DNA of 6,320 nt. Source: Rhodospirillaceae bacterium (GTDB taxonomy: Bacteria > Pseudomonadota > Alphaproteobacteria > Thalassobaculales > Thalassobaculaceae). The notes below the pieces were generated by a model. It searched no databases and had not been told where the DNA came from. It worked only from the letters and a program-made list of their open reading frames with translations. This document shows positions 1 through 5,386 of the stretch, piece by piece. A program made the position numbers and the translations under genes. The stretch is taken from assembly GCA_002701455.1 (NCBI GenBank), contig NZVJ01000051.1:14323-20642 (forward strand), read 5' to 3'. Each line of letters begins with the position of its first letter. The stretch's first letter is position 1.

Positions 1-246
1 TCAGCCCCTGATATAGCTGGTAAAGATATTGCTAACCCGTCAGCGCTTTTACTTTCGACTGGGATGTTATTTGACTGGTTAGCAGAAAAAAATGACAGCA
101 ATGCTCTTAAGGAGGCTGCTAGATTGGTCAGGTCCAGTATGGAACAAGTATTTACACAACCGGACAATCTAACAAGTGATCTTAATGGTAGTTTGGGTAC
201 TATAGAGTTCGGCCGCCAAATAATAAGAAAAATTGAGGAACTCTGA
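1..246 (+). CDS. Isopropylmalate/D-malate/tartrate dehydrogenase family protein, C-terminal fragment
   Basis: The reading frame is open from the first base and stops with TGA at 244-246, giving the last 81 residues of a protein whose N-terminal part lies outside the window. It begins with SAPDIAGKDIANP, the hallmark segment of the beta-decarboxylating dehydrogenase family (LeuB 3-isopropylmalate, D-malate DmlA, tartrate and isocitrate dehydrogenases), where it forms part of the NAD-binding region. The tail, with its TSDLNGSLGT stretch and closing helix, matches the usual end of these enzymes. The family oxidises a 2-hydroxy acid and decarboxylates the product, using NAD(P) and a divalent metal in the cytoplasm. 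The substrate-defining residues are not visible, so LeuB cannot be told from a D-malate or tartrate enzyme. Being next to a catabolic-looking reductase rather than leuC/leuD slightly favours a catabolic role, which is inference. The following gene is probably translationally coupled to it. Confidence 0.85.
   Translation, partial: SAPDIAGKDIANPSALLLSTGMLFDWLAEKNDSNALKEAARLVRSSMEQVFTQPDNLTSDLNGSLGTIEFGRQIIRKIEEL
235..240 (+). promoter_or_regulatory. Ribosome binding site of the aldo/keto reductase
   Basis: GAGGAA lies 7 bases before the ATG at 248, inside the last codons of the upstream dehydrogenase gene. It decides the start: the in-frame TTG at 233 would place this site inside the coding sequence and has no comparable site of its own. 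Its position suggests that the two genes are translationally coupled. Confidence 0.75.
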
Positions 247-247
247 A

Positions 248-1084
248 ATGAATGCAACAGTCACTCTTCCAAATGGCCGTGAAGTCCCGTCTTTGGGTTT
301 AGGAACATGGCATATGGGTGAGCGGATCGGTGATCCTGTCAATGAGGCATTAGCTTTAAAGCGCGGTTTAGACCTAGGGGCGACCTTGATAGATACGGCA
401 GAAATGTATGCTCGTGGTGGTGCAGAAAGAGTTGTTGCTGAGGCGATCAAGGGAAGACGGGAGGAGGTTTTTGTTGTCTCAAAAGTATTGCCGCACAATG
501 CCAGCAGACAAGGCACTGTAAGAGCATGCGAGAATAGCCTGCAACGTTTAGGTGTAGATATGATCGACCTGTACCTGCTGCACTGGCCTGGGCCACACCC
601 CTTGAATGGTACAGTCGAGGCTTTTCATGAGCTAAAACGGAGTGGTAAAATAAAAGCTTGGGGCGTAAGTAACTTTGACACCTCTGATATGGAAGATCTT
701 TGGGATGTACCAGGCGGATCAGACTGTCAAACCAATCAAGTTTTGTATAATTTGATGCGACGTGGGGTCGAGTGGGACCTTTTGCCCTGGTGCGCCAAAA
801 ATAATGTTTCCGTAATGGCATATTCGCCACTAGAACAAGGACGTCTGCTTAATAATAGGAAACTAAATTCTATTGCTAAAAAGTTAAATCTGTCAGCAGC
901 CCAGGTTGCCATTTCCTGGACGCTGCGCAGAAAGGGGATAATTTCTATTCCAAAAGCCAGCTCTATAAAACATGTTGAGGAAAATATAGAAGCGTGGGGC
1001 GTCGACTTAGATAAGATAGACTGTGACGCACTTGACGAAGAATTTAAGCCGCCTGTCAAAAAAGGAATGCTTGATATTTTGTAG
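248..1084 (+). CDS. Aldo/keto reductase, YeaE-like
   Basis: This 278-residue cytoplasmic oxidoreductase is predicted to reduce aldehydes or ketoaldehydes (methylglyoxal is a known substrate of E. coli YeaE) with NADPH. The complete aldo/keto reductase tetrad is visible: D49 and Y54 in LIDTAEMY, K79 in VVSKV and H112 in LLHWPG. WGVSNF (138-143), TNQVLYN (162-168) and the cofactor-phosphate segment IPKASS (234-239) are also in place. Length is normal for the single-domain TIM-barrel family. Several stretches resemble remembered E. coli YeaE closely, including IDTAEMYA, the LPGG/VPGG-plus-TNQVLY region, DLLPWC and VMAYSPL, so YeaE-like is a better label than a generic one. The start is one base after the preceding stop, which implies a shared operon with the dehydrogenase fragment. 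A role in removing an aldehyde made by the nearby aldolases is possible but is inference. The true substrate is unknown. Confidence 0.93.
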   Translation: MNATVTLPNGREVPSLGLGTWHMGERIGDPVNEALALKRGLDLGATLIDTAEMYARGGAERVVAEAIKGRREEVFVVSKVLPHNASRQGTVRACENSLQRLGVDMIDLYLLHWPGPHPLNGTVEAFHELKRSGKIKAWGVSNFDTSDMEDLWDVPGGSDCQTNQVLYNLMRRGVEWDLLPWCAKNNVSVMAYSPLEQGRLLNNRKLNSIAKKLNLSAAQVAISWTLRRKGIISIPKASSIKHVEENIEAWGVDLDKIDCDALDEEFKPPVKKGMLDIL

Positions 1085-1103
1085 ACACTCATTTTTTGAA
1101 TTT

Positions 1104-1106
1104 GGA
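1104..1106 (+). promoter_or_regulatory. Weak ribosome binding site deciding the start of the nuclease-fold gene
   Basis: A short GGA lies 7 bases before the ATG at 1114. It is weak, but the alternative TTG at 1096 has no purine-rich site upstream, and the ATG start gives a cleaner signal peptide. Confidence 0.45.
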
Positions 1107-1113
1107 TGACAAG

Positions 1114-1623
1114 ATGGTAATTAAATTATTTTTAGCGTTTTTAACTGGGATTAGTGCGTCCCTTTTTTTCGACTCTGCTTTTTCACAGGAAGAGGTTGCA
1201 GGGAGAGCAAAGGTCATATCTGGAGATACGTTATCTATAAAGAATATTGAGGACGGAAAACAGTTTACCTTTCGGCTATGGGGTATAGATGCGCCAGAGT
1301 TAGACCAGCCCTGTGAAAAAAAGAATGGTCAGTCGGTAGATTGCGGCGTTCTGGCTCGTAACGCGGTGCGGGCTATTATTAAACGAAGCGAGCTTGTGTG
1401 TGTTGATTTTGAAAAAGACTCTGAGAATCAGATTACCGCTTTGTGTTACATGGGTGATAAAATTCTGAACGGGGCGATTGTTAGGGCTGGATGGGCTTTA
1501 GCATACAAGCAAGAAAGTACCGACTTTTTGGACGTAGAGAAGCAAGCTCGACTAAATGATAGGGGCTTATGGGAATATAATTTTATTCCTCCGTGGACGT
1601 GGCGTAAGAATCAGAAAAAGTGA
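1114..1623 (+). CDS. Exported staphylococcal nuclease-fold (SNase/thermonuclease-like) protein, active site altered
   Basis: This 169-residue protein has a Sec signal peptide: a short basic start (MVIK), a hydrophobic core to about residue 19, and likely cleavage after A22-F23-S24. An SNase-like OB-fold domain follows at about 28-165. Visible family motifs are SGDTLSI (36-42), FRLWGIDAPE (53-62) and NGAIVRAGWALAY (119-131). By hand alignment to Staphylococcus nuclease, the calcium ligands D21 and D40 correspond to D38 and D59, R35 to R54 and the base E43 to E62. The position of R87 is Q106, and the D of DGDT is S36. C67, C77, C96 and C111 suggest disulfides in the periplasm or outside the cell. 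Active members cut DNA and RNA. With Q106 this one may have reduced or changed activity. It follows the reductase by 29 bases but has no obvious metabolic link to its neighbours. Family assignment is firm; activity is uncertain. Confidence 0.88.
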   Translation: MVIKLFLAFLTGISASLFFDSAFSQEEVAGRAKVISGDTLSIKNIEDGKQFTFRLWGIDAPELDQPCEKKNGQSVDCGVLARNAVRAIIKRSELVCVDFEKDSENQITALCYMGDKILNGAIVRAGWALAYKQESTDFLDVEKQARLNDRGLWEYNFIPPWTWRKNQKK

Positions 1624-1627
1624 TGGC

Positions 1628-2758
1628 TTAATTCAAGATATGATCAATTGTACTTTGAGATATTCCCGCATTTCTTGCAGTGTTGAGGATATCTTTCCAC
1701 GCTTCTTGTGCTAATGGAAGCCCATTTTCTAATCTTTCTGTCATTGTTTGCCGTTCTTTTTCTCCTGGTATTAAAACCTTCCCGCCTGGTTCGGTAGGCC
1801 GTGAACTCTTAAGAAATTCAACATATGATCGGACTTCGCTTACGAATGAGTCGTCAGAATGGCCAAATGCTTCTGGAGAGAGATAGATGGAAAACATTCC
1901 ATTGCAAAATCTTCTTTTAGGCTCACTAATTGTTCCTGCGCAGCCTGATCCAGTTAACGCTCCTGCCATCATTTCCATCAGGAAATTTAAACCTGATCCT
2001 TTGTGATTTCCAAAAGCCCGGAGAGCGCCTGGTCCTTCGTTTGGGTTTGGAAACATCCCTTGTTTTGTTTCTCCGTACAATGGGTTAGGATCGCCGGTAA
2101 TTTTGCCGTCCTCTGTCACGATAGCGTCTTCTGGCAAAGGCTTGCCTCCCTTAAGTGCAACGAGTGCTTTCCCCTCGGCTACTACCGAGGTTGCCATATC
2201 GAGAATTATTGGCTCTTCGCCATTGTTCATTGGGATACCCGCGCAAAATGGAGAGGTGCTCATACGCCTGTCTATGCCCCCAAATGGCGCGACAATCAAA
2301 CTACCTCTAACATTAACCATATGTATGGATACTAGTCCCTTTTCTGCAGCACGTTCCGCCCAATCGCCAATACGGCCTAAATGACCAGAGTTCTGTAGAG
2401 CTGTAATGGCAATTCCATTTTTAACTGCTTTTTTTGTTCCAATATCTACAGTTTGCTCGCCTACGGTTTGTCCAAAACCAAATTTACCATCTATCACTGC
2501 TAGCGTTTCATTCTCTATTTTTATGTCAACCTGAACATCCGCTACTTGCGTACCTTCCTGAAGATAATTTGCGTATCTAGGTGCTCTGATTACACCATGG
2601 CTGTCATGTCCTCTGAGATTAGCTCCAGCTAATCTTTCCGCTATTCTTGTGGCCTCTGCTCTCGAACAACCCAACTTACTGAAGGTTTCTGAAATGATGG
2701 ACTTTAAGGGTTCTGCGGGTACCGTGACGGAACCATCGGCATTCTCGATTACTGACAT
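1628..2758 (-). CDS. Ldh2-family malate/L-lactate dehydrogenase-type oxidoreductase (YbiC/HcxB-like)
   Basis: This is a 376-residue cytoplasmic NAD(P)-dependent 2-hydroxyacid dehydrogenase of the Ldh2 fold, unrelated to classical Rossmann-fold lactate dehydrogenases. Known relatives act on L-malate, L-lactate, ureidoglycolate, 2,3-diketogulonate or aromatic 2-hydroxy acids. Visible motifs are GHDSHG (50-55), holding the conserved catalytic histidine region; QNSGHLGRIGDWAE (122-135); VAPFGG (156-161), part of the cofactor site; LDMATS (186-191); and the late HKGSGL segment. The region around HLGRIGDWAE, the CAGIP/FCVVFP-like segment and the LIPGE tail resemble E. coli YbiC. Residue 169 is serine in STSP, where many relatives have asparagine. 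An in-frame TTG at 2806 would overlap the upstream gene and is less likely. It is the last gene of a four-gene operon, 13 bases after the aldolase. Substrate is unresolved; L-stereospecificity is usual in the family but not proven here. Confidence 0.92.
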   Translation of the reverse strand: MSVIENADGSVTVPAEPLKSIISETFSKLGCSRAEATRIAERLAGANLRGHDSHGVIRAPRYANYLQEGTQVADVQVDIKIENETLAVIDGKFGFGQTVGEQTVDIGTKKAVKNGIAITALQNSGHLGRIGDWAERAAEKGLVSIHMVNVRGSLIVAPFGGIDRRMSTSPFCAGIPMNNGEEPIILDMATSVVAEGKALVALKGGKPLPEDAIVTEDGKITGDPNPLYGETKQGMFPNPNEGPGALRAFGNHKGSGLNFLMEMMAGALTGSGCAGTISEPKRRFCNGMFSIYLSPEAFGHSDDSFVSEVRSYVEFLKSSRPTEPGGKVLIPGEKERQTMTERLENGLPLAQEAWKDILNTARNAGISQSTIDHILN

Positions 2759-2765
2759 AATTTTA

Positions 2766-2770
2766 CCTTT
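2766..2770 (-). promoter_or_regulatory. Ribosome binding site of the Ldh2-family dehydrogenase
   Basis: Read on the minus strand, AAAGG lies 7 bases before the ATG at 2758, in the gap just after the TAA of the aldolase gene (2772-2774). It supports the ATG over the upstream in-frame TTG at 2806. Confidence 0.7.
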
Positions 2771-2771
2771 T

Positions 2772-3524
2772 TTATGAACGAACGGCGCTGATCTGTGATG
2801 ATACAACTTGCGTTAATAAACGAACGTCATTTGATAGCGACGCAAAGTCAAAACCGCACTCATACATTTTTTTAATATAATCAGGGTCCATACAATGAAG
2901 TCCTGCACGTATACCTGCTGCTTTAGCAGTCTTTAAAACGTGCTGTATAGCATCGTAGACTTTGCCAGGTTTTCTATCGAGGCCAGGATCTTCTCCCATG
3001 GAAATAGCAAGATCACTTGGGCCTACGTAAATGCCTGTTAGACCGGGCGTTGAGCAAATCGCTTCCGCGTTTTCAACTGCCTGTTCTGTCTCTATCATTG
3101 CTAGACTAATAATCTGGTCGTTGGCTGAGTTATGATAGTCAGAGTGAATTATATTAGCTCTTACTGGCCCTGAGCTTCGATAGCCATCAGGAGAATAGAG
3201 TGTGGCGCCAACAAATTCCTCGGCTTCTTCTCGAGAATTTATCATGGGACAAATTATCCCCATTGCCCCTGCGTCGAGGAGTTTCATAATAATTCCGGCT
3301 TCTAGCCAAGGTACCCGGCACAGCATTGTGGCGTCGCTGGCCGACATGGCCTGCATCATGGGAACAGCTATTGAATAGTCAGTAAGACCGTGTTGCAGGT
3401 CGATCGTAATTGAGTCGAAATCCTGGTGCGACATAATCTCAGCTGAAAAAGTGCTCGGTATACCGAGCCAGCCATTGAGTGCAGGTTTTCCAGAATCCCA
3501 GGTTTCTCGAAGTCTACTTTTCAT
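2772..3524 (-). CDS. HpcH/HpaI-family class II pyruvate aldolase
   Basis: This 250-residue cytoplasmic TIM-barrel enzyme is predicted to split a 4-hydroxy-2-oxo acid reversibly into pyruvate and an aldehyde, using a divalent metal. The family includes HpaI (4-hydroxy-2-oxoheptanedioate), GarL (2-keto-3-deoxyglucarate) and RhmA/YfaU (2-keto-3-deoxyrhamnonate). Numbering falls almost in register with E. coli HpaI: D42 and H45 in IDLQHG, R70 in LCRVPW and D84 in LLDAG. The metal ligands are E145 in MIETEQA and D171 in GPSDLA, corresponding to E149 and D175 of HpaI. GYRSSGP (114-120) is the usual loop. Residue 44 is Q, where HpaI has E. A strong AAGGGGAG lies 7 bases before the ATG. It lies third in the operon, between two hydroxyacid dehydrogenases, which fits cleavage of a keto acid that one of them makes or consumes. 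The aldehyde product cannot be deduced. Citrate-lyase-type HpcH proteins were considered but lack this pattern. Confidence 0.93.
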   Translation of the reverse strand: MKSRLRETWDSGKPALNGWLGIPSTFSAEIMSHQDFDSITIDLQHGLTDYSIAVPMMQAMSASDATMLCRVPWLEAGIIMKLLDAGAMGIICPMINSREEAEEFVGATLYSPDGYRSSGPVRANIIHSDYHNSANDQIISLAMIETEQAVENAEAICSTPGLTGIYVGPSDLAISMGEDPGLDRKPGKVYDAIQHVLKTAKAAGIRAGLHCMDPDYIKKMYECGFDFASLSNDVRLLTQVVSSQISAVRS

Positions 3525-3531
3525 AAAATCT

Positions 3532-3539
3532 CTCCCCTT
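3532..3539 (-). promoter_or_regulatory. Strong ribosome binding site of the HpaI-like aldolase
   Basis: On the minus strand AAGGGGAG ends 7 bases before the ATG at 3524. It is the strongest Shine-Dalgarno match in the operon and lies in the 31-base gap after the D-2-hydroxyacid dehydrogenase stop. This suggests the aldolase is translated well independently of the genes before it. Confidence 0.7.
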
Positions 3540-3555
3540 AATCTCAACTTTATCT

Positions 3556-4542
3556 TTAAAAATTCAATACATCTTGGTTAACGACACATTCGGGGTCAAC
3601 ATTACCGTCAAAAACTTTTAACACGTTGTCGACGGTTTGAGTTGCCATTCTCCGGGTTGACTCAACTGTGACGCCAGCAATGTGGGGACTAAGCAATACA
3701 TTCTTTAAACTGAACAGCGGATGATCTGCAGATGATGGCTCATCCAGCAGTACGTCGAGCCCAGCTCCTTTTATTTCGCCGCTCGTAAGAGCATTATATA
3801 GTGCGTCTTCATCAATTATTCCGCCCCTTGCGCAATTCACCACAAATGCATCTGGTTTCATTTTCTTAAATTCTGCTTCTGAAAACATATTGGTCGTCTC
3901 TTGAGTTTTCATGCAGTGAATCGCTACTGCATCCATTTCACCCAATATTTCTTTAAAGTCGTGCACGGGCTGAACATTGGCTGCTTTAAGGATCTTATCA
4001 TCAACGTAGGGATCGTAGCCGAATACCCTGAGGTCGAACCCTAGTGCTCTTTTTGCAACCTGCTTGCCTATTCGCCCAAATCCAACAATTAATAGATTTT
4101 TTCCATCTAAGTCCACAGCGCGAGTTGGAAATCTGGCACTCCAATCGTCAGTTCTGGTTACTTCATCGTAATAAAATACATCCTTTGCTAATCCCAGCAA
4201 TAGGGCCATTGCTTGTTCTGCGACAGATATCATATTGGAATGAATAGCAATGCAAAGTGGTATATTACGCTCATTAAGAGTACCAAGATCGACTGCATCA
4301 TATCCGACACCATGTCGAGAAACCACCATTAGATCAGGAGCCTGCGACATGATCCGACGTGTGATAGTTGCGCCCCTAACGGTCATAGCGTGAACGTCCT
4401 TTGCCGCCTCTGCAATGATGTTTTCGTCGAGAGAGTCACACTCAATGATCTCAATATCATCTCGCGCTCGAAGCATTTCCATCCCAGCTGGATGTAGCGG
4501 TTGAATAACCAAAACACGTTTTTTGTTGCTAGTTGTCGCCAT
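3556..4542 (-). CDS. D-isomer-specific 2-hydroxyacid dehydrogenase (phosphoglycerate dehydrogenase-like)
   Basis: This 328-residue cytoplasmic enzyme interconverts a D-2-hydroxy acid and its 2-keto acid using NAD(H). It has the usual two-domain layout: a substrate-binding part formed by both ends and a central Rossmann domain. The nucleotide loop is GFGRIG (154-159), with D177 at the end of the second strand, which favours NAD over NADP. The catalytic triad is complete: R239 in NCARGGIID, E268 in LLDEP and H287 in LSPHIAG. It lacks the C-terminal ACT/regulatory domain of long SerA enzymes, so biosynthetic serine formation is less likely than a catabolic or glyoxylate/hydroxypyruvate-type role. 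The ATG at 4542 is preferred over a TTG at 4554, because GAGG lies 6 bases before it and overlaps the stop of the preceding gene. It is second in the operon. The same operon also encodes an Ldh2-type dehydrogenase, so both stereoisomers of one substrate may be handled. Substrate is unknown. Confidence 0.93.
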   Translation of the reverse strand: MATTSNKKRVLVIQPLHPAGMEMLRARDDIEIIECDSLDENIIAEAAKDVHAMTVRGATITRRIMSQAPDLMVVSRHGVGYDAVDLGTLNERNIPLCIAIHSNMISVAEQAMALLLGLAKDVFYYDEVTRTDDWSARFPTRAVDLDGKNLLIVGFGRIGKQVAKRALGFDLRVFGYDPYVDDKILKAANVQPVHDFKEILGEMDAVAIHCMKTQETTNMFSEAEFKKMKPDAFVVNCARGGIIDEDALYNALTSGEIKGAGLDVLLDEPSSADHPLFSLKNVLLSPHIAGVTVESTRRMATQTVDNVLKVFDGNVDPECVVNQDVLNF

Positions 4543-4548
4543 TTTTAA

Positions 4549-4552
4549 CCTC
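4549..4552 (-). promoter_or_regulatory. Ribosome binding site overlapping the upstream stop codon
   Basis: On the minus strand TGAGG combines the TGA stop of the RraA-like gene (4551-4553) with a GAGG site 6 bases before the ATG at 4542. This overlap decides the start and suggests translational coupling of the first two operon genes. Confidence 0.7.
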
Positions 4553-5258
4553 AATGTATTTCAGCAGAATCTGCCATTGCTTTTTTTAGAATATCGACGT
4601 TGAAGCCAGGTGAACGAGCTACGTCAAGGATCACGGCCTCCCTTCGCGTTAGAACATCTATAGCAGCAGGTAATTCTTTGACGCAATCCGCTGGGACTAC
4701 AACTGCTCCATGACGATCCGCGTGAATAATGTCATTTGGTTTTACCGCCATTCCAAAAATATTTACTTCACATTCTATGTCAACAAGGTGAACCCAAGCG
4801 TGGCTTGGCGCGACCTTTCCGCCTAACAGTTGAAAGCCCGGCGCACATGCATCTATGTCTCTAAATGAGCCGTTTGTTACGACACCTAAACATCCTAATC
4901 CCTTATGAATAGCAGTATTTACTTCTCCCCAAAACGCACCAAATCCTGGGGTGGGATCGAGGTCTTGAATTACGCTTATAGAGGGATTAGGCTCCGCAGC
5001 AATGGTCTCATAGTACCGAGCTCTCTTTTCCCGAATTTCTTCGGGCTGACCCTCAGGCGGTGTCATAGAGCGTATCATAGCGGTTCTGGCGTAGCCAATA
5101 ATTGGCGGTAGGGACGGGTCAAAACATTGCATTTGTTCGACGGTAAAGCTTTTCACGCGATAATCGGAACTTAAATGTTCAAGGCCGTTACAGATTGTAG
5201 GAGTATCCCAATCGGTTAATTTTTTTAGATCAGCAGCAGTTATATCAGTTTTAGCCAT
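4551..5258 (-). CDS. RraA-like aldolase/decarboxylase (4-hydroxy-4-methyl-2-oxoglutarate aldolase family)
   Basis: This 235-residue cytoplasmic protein belongs to the RraA/HMG-aldolase fold. Characterised enzymes of the group use a divalent metal to split 4-hydroxy-4-methyl-2-oxoglutarate or 4-carboxy-4-hydroxy-2-oxoadipate to pyruvate, and also decarboxylate oxaloacetate. Visible landmarks are FWGEVNTAIHKGLGCLG (109-125), the metal/substrate pair R133-D134 in TNGSFRDIDA, and HADRHGAVVVP (179-189) near the end of the core. It is well over 200 residues, longer than the roughly 160-residue RNase E regulator RraA, and it keeps the catalytic RD pair, so it is an enzyme candidate and not a ribonuclease regulator. 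Older annotations of this family as dimethylmenaquinone methyltransferase are known errors. AAGAGG lies 6 bases before the ATG. It is the first gene of the operon, next to the divergent control region, and would supply or remove a pyruvate-type keto acid. The exact reaction is not determinable from sequence alone. Confidence 0.88.
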   Translation of the reverse strand: MAKTDITAADLKKLTDWDTPTICNGLEHLSSDYRVKSFTVEQMQCFDPSLPPIIGYARTAMIRSMTPPEGQPEEIREKRARYYETIAAEPNPSISVIQDLDPTPGFGAFWGEVNTAIHKGLGCLGVVTNGSFRDIDACAPGFQLLGGKVAPSHAWVHLVDIECEVNIFGMAVKPNDIIHADRHGAVVVPADCVKELPAAIDVLTRREAVILDVARSPGFNVDILKKAMADSAEIH

Positions 5259-5386
5259 TTAGAGCCTCTTGATAAAATTTAGTTGGATTGCAATGTTAGC
5301 AAGCCCGTAAAGATAAAGTTAGGGGCAAGCAACAATATTTTAATCTAATCATAGCTGGGATTTTCCAGGAACGAGTTGGAGTATCA
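5259..5386. promoter_or_regulatory. Divergent intergenic control region between the four-gene operon and the kinase
   Basis: This 128-base, AT-rich gap separates two divergent starts and is the only place in the window with room for promoters serving both. Minus-strand AAGAGG (5265-5270) and plus-strand GGAG (5378-5381) are the ribosome sites at its two ends. It contains an inverted repeat TTGC-7-GCAA (5288-5302), a small palindrome ATTGCAAT (5287-5294), and GCAAGC twice in direct orientation (5299-5304 and 5325-5330, 26 bases apart). These could be operator elements for a shared regulator, but they are short and could be chance. I found no convincing -35/-10 pair on either strand, so exact promoters are not called. 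Confidence 0.55.

Noticed and set aside
169..516. 115-codon minus-strand frame spanning the dehydrogenase/reductase junction
   Set aside because: It is a shadow of two real plus-strand genes, low in complexity and without motifs.
447..830. 127-codon open frame on the minus strand opposite the aldo/keto reductase
   Set aside because: The plus strand has an intact enzyme with all catalytic motifs. The antisense translation has no recognisable domain and no ribosome site context.
1096..1113. TTG start for the nuclease-fold protein
   Set aside because: No ribosome site lies before it, and it would add acidic residues ahead of the signal peptide. ATG at 1114 fits better.
2003..2384. Plus-strand open frames (110 and 93 codons) inside the Ldh2-family gene
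   Set aside because: They lie wholly opposite a well-conserved gene, overlap each other in different frames and resemble no protein family.
4551..5258. Calling this gene rraA, regulator of RNase E activity
   Set aside because: It is much longer than RraA, keeps the catalytic RD pair of aldolases and lies in a catabolic operon.
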